Shown here: piece after piece, positions 56,022 through 64,000 of the stretch | Layout: each line of letters begins with the position of its first letter | Position numbering within the stretch: the first letter of the stretch is position 1 | From: CAVUAF01 sp963739375 | GTDB lineage: Bacteria > Acidobacteriota > Terriglobia > Terriglobales > Acidobacteriaceae | Assembly (NCBI GenBank): GCA_963739375.1 | Contig: CAVUAF010000020.1 | Span: forward strand, 1-64,000 | DNA: 64,000 nt | Direction of reading: 5' to 3' | Made by a program: the position numbers and the translations under genes | Notes under the pieces: generated by a model | The model's input: the letters and a program-made list of their open reading frames with translations, nothing else | Database searches by the model: none | Told to the model about the DNA's origin: nothing

Positions 56022-58853
56022 ATGAAGAGATCGGGATACTGCCGAATGATGCAGCTGCTTGTGACCGCCGTACTGGTGGTCGTGTGTTCCGTAGCCGCGG
56101 CGGCGCGCGCCATGGCGCCGGGTTTTGCTACCACTACCCTGCCGGCCAACGACGACGAATCCACCAGCGCGATCACGCTGCCCTTCTCGATCAACTTCTT
56201 TGGCACGACGTACACCCAGGTTTATCTCAACAACAACGGCAACCTGACCTTCGGCGGGTCGCTGTCGTCGTTCACTCCGCAGGGTATTGTGACCAGCCAA
56301 ATCCCCATCATCGCTCCCTTCTGGGCCGATGTTGACACCCGCGGCACCGGTTCGGGCCTCGCCGCCTACGGCACCAGCACCTTCAACGGTCGCCCCGCTT
56401 TCGGGGCCACCTGGACCAACGTCGGCTACTACGGCGAACACACCGATCTGCTCAACACCTTCCAGGTGATCCTGGTTGACCGCAGCGACCTCGGCGCCGG
56501 CAATTTTGATATCTACTTCAATTACGGCCAGATTCAGTGGGAGACGGGGGATGCCAGTGACGGAGTGTTCGGTTTCGGCGGCGAGCCGGCGCACGTCGGC
56601 TATTCCAACGGCGCGCCCAATGGCTCTTATGAGCTCCCCGGCTCCGGCATTACTCGCACCTTTGAAGACAACGCCACCGGAGCGCTCGTCCGCGTCACCA
56701 ACGACGGCAACCCTGGCCAGCTGCTCTTCCCCGTGCGCAACGGGCAAATCGTGAACCCGCTGCCCGTCATCACCTCGCTCTTCCCGGGAGGCGCGGTAGC
56801 GGGCGGCGCCGCGGCCACCGTGACCGTGAACGGCACCGGCTTTGTCGCCCCCTCGGTCGTGAACGTGAATAGCGTGCCGCGCACGACCACCGTGGTTAAT
56901 GGCATTAACTTGAGTTTCCCGATTACCGCCCAGGAGATCGCCAACCAGGGCACTCTGAATGTGACGGTGGTGAACCCCAGCGGCCCCGGCGGCGGTGGCG
57001 GCACCTCCAACATTGTCCCGTTCTTGATCGTGCGCGCCCTGACCGACAACCCGGGAACGGCGCCTGCGTCCGTCGACACGCGGGTGCCGGTGCAGACCAA
57101 CAGTACCGGTTCGCCCAACGCCACCCTGGTGCCGAACTGCGGCTCGCACAGCGTGGCGCACGGCGTCTGGCTGCGCTACACCGCCCCCTCCGACGGCACG
57201 GTGAGCGTGGACCTCACCGGCTCCACCTACCAGATCTTGCTCAGCCTGTGGTTTTCGACGGGCCCGGGGCTGTTCCAGTCGCAGGCCTGCACGGAGGGCA
57301 CCACGGGCATCTCCCGCACCGGACAACGCGTCATACTGGCGCCCAAACTCTCGTTGCCCGTCTCGGCCGGACAGGACGTATGGACGCTGGTGACCGCCAC
57401 CAACGGCGACGGCGGTTCGCTGCAGGCGTCCACCACCTTCCGCTCCGCTGGGCCCGTGCCCGCCGCCACCTACACCACCATGATGCCGCACGTCGTCACC
57501 GGCGGCGGCTACGTCACCAAGCTCACCATCGTCAACATGGCCGGCGCCCAGAACGCGGTGGGGGTGAACTTCGTCGCCAACGATGGCACCGTGAACTCCT
57601 CGGTCACCCGCCAACTCGCCCCCGGCGAGACCATGCGCGTGGCCACCGACGAATCTGCCCGCAACGGCCCCATCGCCACCCAGTGGGCTTCCATCACCGC
57701 CCAGGGCCTCATCCTGGCCAACCTCTTCTTCGAGATCACCGACGGCTCGGGGACGAACAACACCATCATCAACACCGTCGGCTTCAACAACGACGCCGGC
57801 GCCGCCTCGTTCACCATCCCGGTGGAGTTCGAGCCGGGCACGCAGGCGATACCTGTCGGCCGCACGGTGGGCCTGGCGCTGTCGAATCCCAACAACGTTC
57901 CCGTGCAGGTCAACCTCCTCCTGCGCAACAACGCCGGCGCCACCCTGGGCTCCTCGGGCGTCAGCCTCCCGGCCTACGGCCACACCCAGCGCGCCCTGAA
58001 CTCTGACTTCCAGGCCTCCCTGCCGGCCAGCAACTTCATTGGCGCCGTTACCGGCACCACCTCGCCGGTGCTCCCGGTCAACGTGGTGGCCCTGGGTGAT
58101 GACCTCGGCCCCTTCTTCGCCACCCCGCCCATGGTTGGCAACAGTCGCCTCATCGTGCCCCACATCGTCACCGGCAAACCCGACCCCAACGGCAGCAACG
58201 GCTACGTGACCAAGCTCCTCCTGGTCAACCAGGCCAACGCGCCCAATAACGTCACCATCACCTATTACAACCAGAACGGGACTATTGCCAACCCCTTCGG
58301 CCTGCCGACGACCGGTATCTCGATCCCCGCCAACGCGTCCGTCCGCATTGCCACCCCGGAGTCGGGTCGTTTCGGCGCCCTGACGGTGCAGTGGGCGCAG
58401 ATCACCTCCTCGTTGCAACTGGGCGTCAACCTGTTCTTCGAGATCCAGGACAGTGCCGCCTCGCACCAGGTCATTAACACCATCGGCTTCAACAACTCGC
58501 CGGAGCTGACCGACTTTACGGTTCCGGTGGAACTGGCGCCGGCGCCAGGGACGCCGGCCGGCGACCCCGGCCGCACCGCGGCGCTGGCCATCGCCAACGC
58601 CAACGGTGGGGTGGCGAACGTGACTCTGACCCTTCTGAACCCCGACGGTACCGTGCTGGCCACCACCCAGCACGCGGTGCCCGCGAACAACCAGTTGCTG
58701 GTCAGCCTCAACAATGAATTTCAGGCCCAGTTGCCGAGTAGCAACTTCATCGGCGCCTTGGTGGTGCACAGCAGCATACCGGTCGCGGCCATCGCCCTCG
58801 AGGACGACCACGGCCCCTTCTCCGCCATGCCCATCGTCAGTGGCCACCCATAA
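56022..58853 (+). CDS. Secreted NIDO/IPT protein with duplicated C-terminal module
   Basis: A 943-residue secreted protein. The start is supported by AGGAGG; a signal peptide ends near AAAARA. Residues about 35-230 match the extracellular nidogen (NIDO) domain (VYLNNNGNLTFGG, APFWADVDTRGTGSG, NTFQVILVDRSD). Residues about 247-325 are an IPT/TIG-like sandwich (PVITSLFPGGAVAGGAAATVTV), and 345-480 a jelly-roll-like region. From about 482 and again from about 705 a module of about 225 residues repeats: PHVVTGGGYVTKL, LFFEI, INTVGFNN, NFIGAV. It is probably an extracellular adhesion or matrix protein. No sorting signal is seen at the C-terminus. Confidence 0.88.
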   Translation: MKRSGYCRMMQLLVTAVLVVVCSVAAAARAMAPGFATTTLPANDDESTSAITLPFSINFFGTTYTQVYLNNNGNLTFGGSLSSFTPQGIVTSQIPIIAPFWADVDTRGTGSGLAAYGTSTFNGRPAFGATWTNVGYYGEHTDLLNTFQVILVDRSDLGAGNFDIYFNYGQIQWETGDASDGVFGFGGEPAHVGYSNGAPNGSYELPGSGITRTFEDNATGALVRVTNDGNPGQLLFPVRNGQIVNPLPVITSLFPGGAVAGGAAATVTVNGTGFVAPSVVNVNSVPRTTTVVNGINLSFPITAQEIANQGTLNVTVVNPSGPGGGGGTSNIVPFLIVRALTDNPGTAPASVDTRVPVQTNSTGSPNATLVPNCGSHSVAHGVWLRYTAPSDGTVSVDLTGSTYQILLSLWFSTGPGLFQSQACTEGTTGISRTGQRVILAPKLSLPVSAGQDVWTLVTATNGDGGSLQASTTFRSAGPVPAATYTTMMPHVVTGGGYVTKLTIVNMAGAQNAVGVNFVANDGTVNSSVTRQLAPGETMRVATDESARNGPIATQWASITAQGLILANLFFEITDGSGTNNTIINTVGFNNDAGAASFTIPVEFEPGTQAIPVGRTVGLALSNPNNVPVQVNLLLRNNAGATLGSSGVSLPAYGHTQRALNSDFQASLPASNFIGAVTGTTSPVLPVNVVALGDDLGPFFATPPMVGNSRLIVPHIVTGKPDPNGSNGYVTKLLLVNQANAPNNVTITYYNQNGTIANPFGLPTTGISIPANASVRIATPESGRFGALTVQWAQITSSLQLGVNLFFEIQDSAASHQVINTIGFNNSPELTDFTVPVELAPAPGTPAGDPGRTAALAIANANGGVANVTLTLLNPDGTVLATTQHAVPANNQLLVSLNNEFQAQLPSSNFIGALVVHSSIPVAAIALEDDHGPFSAMPIVSGHP

Positions 58854-58868
58854 ACCCTGGTGGTCAGC

Positions 58869-58927
58869 GGCCAGGTCTCAGTTCTCGGTTTTTCGACCGG
58901 GAACTGAGACCTGGCCCTTGTTTTTTC
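58869..58927 (+). terminator. Strong rho-independent terminator
   Basis: A 20-bp stem (58,869-58,888 with 58,897-58,916, one G-U pair) with an 8-base loop is followed by CTTGTTTTTT. It ends the NIDO gene and isolates tig. Confidence 0.93.
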
Positions 58928-59094
58928 TGGCAACTGACCACTGGCAACTGCCGTTTGACCGTTCTCTCCCGCCGGCCTTACTATCAATGATTGTGCCCGC
59001 GGTGTTGTGCCTTGCCGATTAGGCCGCGAGCCCGACCGGCGCATCGCAGGCGCCTCCTTGCTCGTCGCTGCCCAGTACCGTTGAGCGGTCTTCT

Positions 59095-60375
59095 ATGAAC
59101 GACGCCCCCACCAACGCCACCCGCCGCGAAATCGCCGTCGAAATCCCCGCCGACGTCGTCGCCCGCGAGACCGAGCTGGTGCTCGAGCGCTATCGCAAGC
59201 TGGCGCGCCTTCCCGGCTTCCGCCGCGGCCGCGTCCCCTCTTCTATTCTCCGCCAGCGTTTCGCCGAAGACATCAAGACCGAGGTGGTCGAGGCGCTGGT
59301 GCCGCGTTACTTCCGCGAAGAAGCCGAGCGCCAGGGACTGCGCCCCGTCTCCCCGCCGCGCGTCACCGACCTGCACTTCCACGAGGGCGAGCCGCTGCGC
59401 TTCAAGGCCGCCTTCGAGGTGATGCCCGAGATCGAGGTCGAGGGCTACCAGGAACTCCGCCCCGAGCCTCCCGCCGTCACCGTCACCGACGACGAGGTCA
59501 ACCAGGCGCTCGAACAGCTCCGCCAGCAGCACGCCACCTACACCGCCATCGCCGAGGACCGCCCGCTCAACGACGGCGACTACGCCCAGGTCGAGCTCCA
59601 CGGCGCCCCTCGCGAGTCCAGCGCCACCGACGCCAAGCCCGTGCATCTGGAAGCGGTGCTGGTCGAAGTCGGCGGCGCCAACACCGTCAAGGAGTTTTCC
59701 GAAAACCTGCGTGGCGCCCGCGTCGGCGAGGCCAAGACCTTCGACGTCACCTACCCGCAAGACTTCAACGATCAACGGCTTGCCGGCCAAACCTTCACCT
59801 ATACCTTGAATGTCAAGGGCAACCAGACCAAGCACCTCCCGGAGCTCACCGACGAGTTTGCGCGCGCGCTCAGCCAGGAGATGCAATCGGCCGACGACCT
59901 GCGCCGCCGCGTGCGCGAGCAGCTCGTGGCCGAGCGCCGCCATGAAGCCGAGCAGGGCGCCAAGGAAAAAATCCTCGACGGCCTTGTCGCCCGCCACGAC
60001 TTCCCGGTTCCCGATTCGCTGGTCGAGCACCAGATTGACTTGCGCCTCGAGCGCGGCCTGCGCGCCCTTGCCGCCCAGGGCATGCGCACCGAGGACATGC
60101 GTAAGATGGATTTTGACCGCCTGCGCGCCGGACAGCGCGAGCAGGCCCTGCGCGAGGTCAAGACCTCGCTCATCCTGGAAAAGATCGCCGAACGCGAGAG
60201 CATCCGCGTCAGCGACGAGGAGTTGGACAAGGAAATCGGGGCCGTCGCCCTGCAGTCGCGCCAGCCGGTCGAGTCGGTGCGCGCCCGCCTGGCCAAGGAC
60301 GGCGCCCTGGAGCGCATCCGTCACCGCCTGCGCAACGAGAAGACCCTCGATCTCCTCTATCGCGGTTCGGCCTAG
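59095..60375 (+). CDS. tig: Trigger factor
   Basis: A 426-residue ribosome-bound chaperone and prolyl isomerase. The ribosome-binding loop GFRRGRVP is at residues 41-48. The FKBP-type domain covers about 150-245 (DGDYAQVELHG, FDVTYPQDFNDQRLAGQTF), followed by the helical C-domain. It shields nascent chains at the exit tunnel. It leads the tig-clpP-clpX order found in many bacteria; clpP starts 63 bp later. Confidence 0.97.
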   Translation: MNDAPTNATRREIAVEIPADVVARETELVLERYRKLARLPGFRRGRVPSSILRQRFAEDIKTEVVEALVPRYFREEAERQGLRPVSPPRVTDLHFHEGEPLRFKAAFEVMPEIEVEGYQELRPEPPAVTVTDDEVNQALEQLRQQHATYTAIAEDRPLNDGDYAQVELHGAPRESSATDAKPVHLEAVLVEVGGANTVKEFSENLRGARVGEAKTFDVTYPQDFNDQRLAGQTFTYTLNVKGNQTKHLPELTDEFARALSQEMQSADDLRRRVREQLVAERRHEAEQGAKEKILDGLVARHDFPVPDSLVEHQIDLRLERGLRALAAQGMRTEDMRKMDFDRLRAGQREQALREVKTSLILEKIAERESIRVSDEELDKEIGAVALQSRQPVESVRARLAKDGALERIRHRLRNEKTLDLLYRGSA

Positions 60376-60438
60376 GATTCTCGGTTGCAGCGCCGGCGTC
60401 GCGCCGGCCAGTGGCAGTACCAGGAAGGAGCACCCTCC

Positions 60439-61026
60439 ATGCTCGTGCCCATGGTCATCGAACAGACCGCCCGTGGCGAACGCGCTTACGACATTTATTC
60501 GCGGCTGCTCCGCGACAACATCATTTTTATCGGCACGCCCATCGACGATACCGTCGCCAACCTCGTCATCGCGCAAATGCTCTTTCTGGAGGCCGAAGAC
60601 CCGGACAAGGACATCCAGCTTTACATCAACTCCCCGGGCGGCTCCATCACCTCCGGCATGGCCATCTACGACACCATGCAGTTCGTGCGCCCCGACGTGC
60701 AGACCATCTGCATCGGGCAGGCGGCCTCCATGGCGGCGGTGCTGCTGGCGGCGGGGGCGGAGAAAAAACGTTTTGCCCTGCCCAACTCCCGCATCCTCAT
60801 CCACCAGCCGCACATCATGGGCGGGCTCAGCGGCCAGGCCACCGACATCGACATCCACGCCCGCGAGATCCTGCGCATGCGGGAGGTGATGAATCAGATT
60901 ATGGCCAAGCACACCGGGCAGAGACTTGATAAAGTAGAGAAGGACGTGGAACGCGACTTCATCATGAACGCGCAGCAGGGAAAAGAATACGGGATCATCG
61001 ACGACATCATTTACGAACACCGTTGA
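60439..61026 (+). CDS. clpP: ATP-dependent Clp protease proteolytic subunit
   Basis: A 195-residue ClpP from ATG 60439 (GGAAGGAG upstream). Ser97 in IGQAASMAA and His122 in LIHQPHIMGG are the catalytic residues; the Asp is probably Asp169 in VEKDVERD. It forms the double-heptamer chamber that degrades substrates unfolded by ClpX. Its last 14 codons occur again, changed only at synonymous sites, 114 bp downstream. Confidence 0.97.
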   Translation: MLVPMVIEQTARGERAYDIYSRLLRDNIIFIGTPIDDTVANLVIAQMLFLEAEDPDKDIQLYINSPGGSITSGMAIYDTMQFVRPDVQTICIGQAASMAAVLLAAGAEKKRFALPNSRILIHQPHIMGGLSGQATDIDIHAREILRMREVMNQIMAKHTGQRLDKVEKDVERDFIMNAQQGKEYGIIDDIIYEHR

Positions 61027-61050
61027 AATACAACCGTTGGCGTCAGGGTA

Positions 61051-61087
61051 GGTCACGGTTTTAACCGTGACCGAGGCGCGAAGCGCC
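61051..61087. repeat. Double-hairpin palindromic element
   Basis: A perfect 10-bp stem with a 2-base loop (arms GGTCACGGTT and AACCGTGACC, 61,051-61,072) is followed at once by GGCGC-GAA-GCGCC (61,075-61,087). It lies exactly between the two copies of the clpP tail and resembles an intergenic palindromic repeat unit rather than a terminator, as no T-run follows. Confidence 0.7.
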
Positions 61088-61095
61088 GAGTGAGC

Positions 61096-61140
61096 AAGGA
61101 ATACGGGATCATTGACGACATCATTTACGAGCACCGGTAA
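61096..61140 (+). pseudogene. Second copy of the clpP 3' end
   Basis: These 45 bases encode KEYGIIDDIIYEHR plus stop, identical in protein to the real clpP end at 60,982-61,026. The DNA differs at five third-type positions: AAA/AAG, ATC/ATT, GAA/GAG, CGT/CGG and TGA/TAA. It is in another frame relative to clpP and has no start. The synonymous-only differences show that both copies evolved as coding DNA before one was reduced to a tail. Confidence 0.85.
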
Positions 61141-61165
61141 GGTGCGCGCCGTTCGGAGGTCACCC

Positions 61166-61369
61166 ATGAAATGTTCTTTCTGTGGTAAGTCGGACGCCGA
61201 AGTCGCCAAGCTGATTGCCTCTGCGCCGCGGCTGTTTCGGGTATATATCTGTGACGCCTGTGTCGCGATCTGCAATTCGATTCTTGATCGCGATGCGGCC
61301 AACGAGGGAGCACACGACGGCGCCGGATCACGCGTGACGGCTTCCGGCGACTTCGCCGGGGCCAGCTAA
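61166..61369 (+). CDS. Free-standing ClpX-type zinc-finger microprotein
   Basis: A 67-residue protein with an excellent GGAGGT site 5 bp before ATG 61166. Residues 1-40 are a ClpX N-terminal zinc-binding domain (Cys3, Cys6, Cys29, Cys32; KCSFCGKS and YICDACVAICNSIL), closely similar to residues 11-50 of the ClpX encoded 60 bp downstream. The remaining 27 residues are unrelated and hydrophilic. In ClpX this domain dimerises and binds substrates and adaptors such as SspB. A lone copy could form mixed dimers or compete for adaptors, or it may be a decaying duplicate; the intact zinc site and ribosome site argue that it is expressed. Confidence 0.85.
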   Translation: MKCSFCGKSDAEVAKLIASAPRLFRVYICDACVAICNSILDRDAANEGAHDGAGSRVTASGDFAGAS

Positions 61370-61428
61370 GCAGTATTGCGGATTTGTCTTGCCCGCAAGC
61401 AGCGGTAAAGAGGTGGTGAAGGAGCAGC

Positions 61429-62703
<1,275 letters not shown>

Positions 62704-62705
62704 CG

Positions 62706-62724
62706 GCCCGCTGGGCGGGCTGTT
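62706..62724 (+). terminator. Terminator after clpX
   Basis: A 6-bp GC-only stem (GCCCGC / GCGGGC) with loop TGG, followed by TGTTT, starts two bases after the clpX stop. The 230 bp up to the RRM gene hold no other gene and may be its 5' leader. Confidence 0.6.
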
Positions 62725-62934
62725 TCCGCCCTGCTCCGACCCCCTGGTTTACCGCCGCCGAGTTCCCTGGACCCCCTTCCCTGCGTCCCTACGCGACGCG
62801 CCTTGCCCCCGGCTGCTACAATGGCGGCGCTGCCCGGGCCCCTGCCCTGTCCGCTATGTGTGTTAACCGCGGCTCGATCTCGCGCTGTGTTCGCGTGTGC
62901 GTCCTGCCGATAACCATCCAACTGCGAGGTCGAG

Positions 62935-63282
62935 ATGAAGAATATTTATGTAGGCAATCTGACGTTTGATGCTTCTGAAGAACAGGTGCGTGCGCTGTTC
63001 GAACCCTATGGCCAGGTGGAGCGAGTGAGCCTGGTAACCGACCGTTTTACCGGCAAGTCGCGCGGCTTTGCTTTCGTCGAAATGGCGGATGACGACGCCG
63101 CCGGCAAGGCCATCGCCGGGCTCAATGGCCACGACCTGGGCGGACGCGCCCTCACTGTGAACGAAGCCCGTCCCAAGACCGAGCGCCCGCGCGGCGGTGG
63201 TGGCGGCGGCGACCGCGGCGGTGGTGGCGGCCGTGGCGGCTACGGCGGCGATCGCGGCGGCGGCCGTGGCAATCGCTGGTAG
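62935..63282 (+). CDS. Glycine-rich RRM RNA-binding protein
   Basis: A 115-residue protein with one RRM: RNP2 is IYVGNL (residues 4-9) and RNP1 is SRGFAFVEM (about 42-50). A Gly/Arg-rich disordered tail with RGG-like units follows from residue 82. Bacterial RRM proteins of this type are often cold-induced and bind single-stranded RNA. The RGG tail could promote condensation with RNA. It sits between clpX and lon and has its own terminator. Confidence 0.95.
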   Translation: MKNIYVGNLTFDASEEQVRALFEPYGQVERVSLVTDRFTGKSRGFAFVEMADDDAAGKAIAGLNGHDLGGRALTVNEARPKTERPRGGGGGGDRGGGGGRGGYGGDRGGGRGNRW

Positions 63283-63323
63283 GCTGACGGCGTGATGTTC
63301 TGATTTGGTGGTTTCTTGATTTG

Positions 63324-63351
63324 CGGCGGGCCTGGGGCCCGCCGTTTGTTT
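63324..63351 (+). terminator. Rho-independent terminator after the RRM gene
   Basis: A perfect 9-bp stem (CGGCGGGCC / GGCCCGCCG) with a 3-base loop, followed by TTTGTTTG, lies 41 bp after the stop. Confidence 0.85.
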
Positions 63352-63429
63352 GCCGGGCGCGCGCCGGGGCGTCCGCCCCTCCCTTCTGGGGAGAACTCCC
63401 GGGCGGCGGCTATCCAGACCTCCATGGTC

Positions 63430-63558
63430 CCCTCAACGGCGGGCCCGTACGACGCCGGCGCCGACGGCAAGAAGTTCATCGTCAACTCGCAGAGCGGCGC
63501 TGGCAGCAATGCCCCGCTCTCCCTGGTCACCAACTGGGCCAGCGAGTTGAAGAAGTAG
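63430..63558 (+). pseudogene. C-terminal remnant of a PD40/WD40-like (kinase-type) protein
   Basis: About 40 codons ending in a stop read TAGPYDAGADGKKFIVNSQ, then APLSLVTNWASELKK. This is the characteristic last blade and tail of acidobacterial beta-propeller proteins, often attached to Ser/Thr kinases (the YDVSPDGKRFLV...LTVVLNWTAEL type). Nothing upstream continues the homology and there is no plausible start. It is a leftover of a larger gene between the RRM and lon genes. The rest of 63,283-63,748 shows only the terminator and the lon promoter region. Confidence 0.6.
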
Positions 63559-63748
63559 CCCCGCCGCTTCCCTAGTCCCCCGCCGTGTCAAGCCCGAACT
63601 CCGCTGGTCAATGCCTGCCGAGGTGCGGTGAAAAACTCCGGTAATGCGGCCCCGGGATCCCGTAGTAAGCTGCGCCTCGCCGGCGTGGTATTCTTTGAAA
63701 GGAGCGGCGGGCGCGAAGCCGCCGCGGGCCACGGGACCCAGGAGCCGA

Positions 63749-64000
63749 ATGACCACCAGGGACAAATTCGAGACGCGGCAGCTCCCCATGATGCCCATCC
63801 GGGACGTGGTGATCTTCCCCTACATGATGACGCCGTTCGTCGTCGGGCGGGAATCGAGCGTGCGCGCGCTGGAAGAAGCGCTGGCCGCCGACAAGAAGAT
63901 CTTCCTGGCCACCCAGCACGACGCCTCGGTGGACGAGCCCAAGCCCAACGAGATTTACCAGGTCGGCACCATCGTCAACATCGTGCAGTCGCTCAAGCTC
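63749..64000 (+). CDS. lon: ATP-dependent protease Lon, N-terminal part; runs off the window
   Basis: The first 84 residues of Lon from ATG 63749 (AGGAG upstream). LPMMPIRDVVIFPYMMTPFVVGRESSVRALEEAL-type sequence is the conserved start of the LON substrate-binding domain, and IYQVGTIVNIVQ follows. The AAA+ and protease domains lie beyond the window. Lon degrades misfolded and regulatory proteins. Its place after clpX follows the common tig-clpP-clpX-lon order. Confidence 0.95.
   Translation, partial: MTTRDKFETRQLPMMPIRDVVIFPYMMTPFVVGRESSVRALEEALAADKKIFLATQHDASVDEPKPNEIYQVGTIVNIVQSLKL

Noticed and set aside
55773..58847. A 1024-codon minus-strand open frame
   Set aside because: Antisense to the NIDO/IPT gene. 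Its Gly/Asp/His-rich repeats are the mirror of Asn/Thr-rich codons and not a real repeat protein.

Overview
The window looks like high-GC chromosomal DNA of a soil-type Acidobacteriota, probably a Terriglobia-like lineage. This rests on an Oar-type TonB receptor with a carboxypeptidase-regulatory-like N-terminus, a VWFA-related Acidobacterial-domain protein, paired secreted hypotheticals of that phylum, a PEP-CTERM protein, and a tig-clpP-clpX-(RRM)-lon order. No rRNA or other phylogenetic marker is present, so the placement is an inference.

Region 1 (1-20,200) is a glucuronoxylan utilisation locus. It encodes a TonB receptor (partial), a ROK regulator, GH67 alpha-glucuronidase, glucuronate isomerase (UxaC), enolase-superfamily mannonate dehydratase (ManD), GH10 xylanase, xylose isomerase, xylulokinase, a GH3 beta-xylosidase-like enzyme and a LacI-family regulator. 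Directly behind uxaC, on the same strand and with gaps of a few bases or overlaps, lie five genes of a corrinoid methyl-transfer system: a MtaC-like corrinoid protein, a UroD/MtaA-like methyltransferase, a MetH-activation-domain protein, a MtaB-like zinc methyltransferase, and a cobalamin-type homocysteine methyltransferase. Hardwood xylan carries 4-O-methyl-glucuronate side chains. My main hypothesis is that this block is a corrinoid-dependent O-demethylase that removes the 4-O-methyl group (or uses methanol from xylan esters) and passes it to homocysteine.

Region 2 (20,200-31,300) holds tRNA-Phe, a cold-shock protein, a DUF421 membrane protein, a perfect parS-like palindrome, a PEP-CTERM protein, an APC permease, a large secreted hypothetical next to a VWFA-domain protein, and a two-subunit molybdenum hydroxylase of the isoquinoline-oxidoreductase type.

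Region 3 (31,400-34,750) is an accessory patch. It has a candidate restriction endonuclease convergent with a DNA methyltransferase, then a 50-bp direct repeat of the 3' end of tRNA-Asn that brackets a diaminopentanoate-dehydrogenase-like gene.

Region 4 (34,880-53,330) is mainly housekeeping: accA, dnaE (many indels in its middle third, probably consensus error), a TPR protein, YtxH and DUF948-like proteins, mnmA, a cysteine desulfurase, an aminotransferase, a beta-propeller-like lipoprotein, tRNA-Leu, a DUF3467 protein, a frameshifted GT-C glycosyltransferase, a family-5 uracil-DNA glycosylase and a dicarboxylate symporter.

Region 5 (53,500-64,000) has an APC transporter with a Usp-like tail, a 943-residue NIDO/IPT secreted protein, and the proteostasis cluster tig-clpP-clpX-rbp-lon. 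Between clpP and clpX sit a second copy of the clpP tail and a free-standing ClpX zinc-finger microprotein, remnants of an ancient duplicated clpP/clpX junction.
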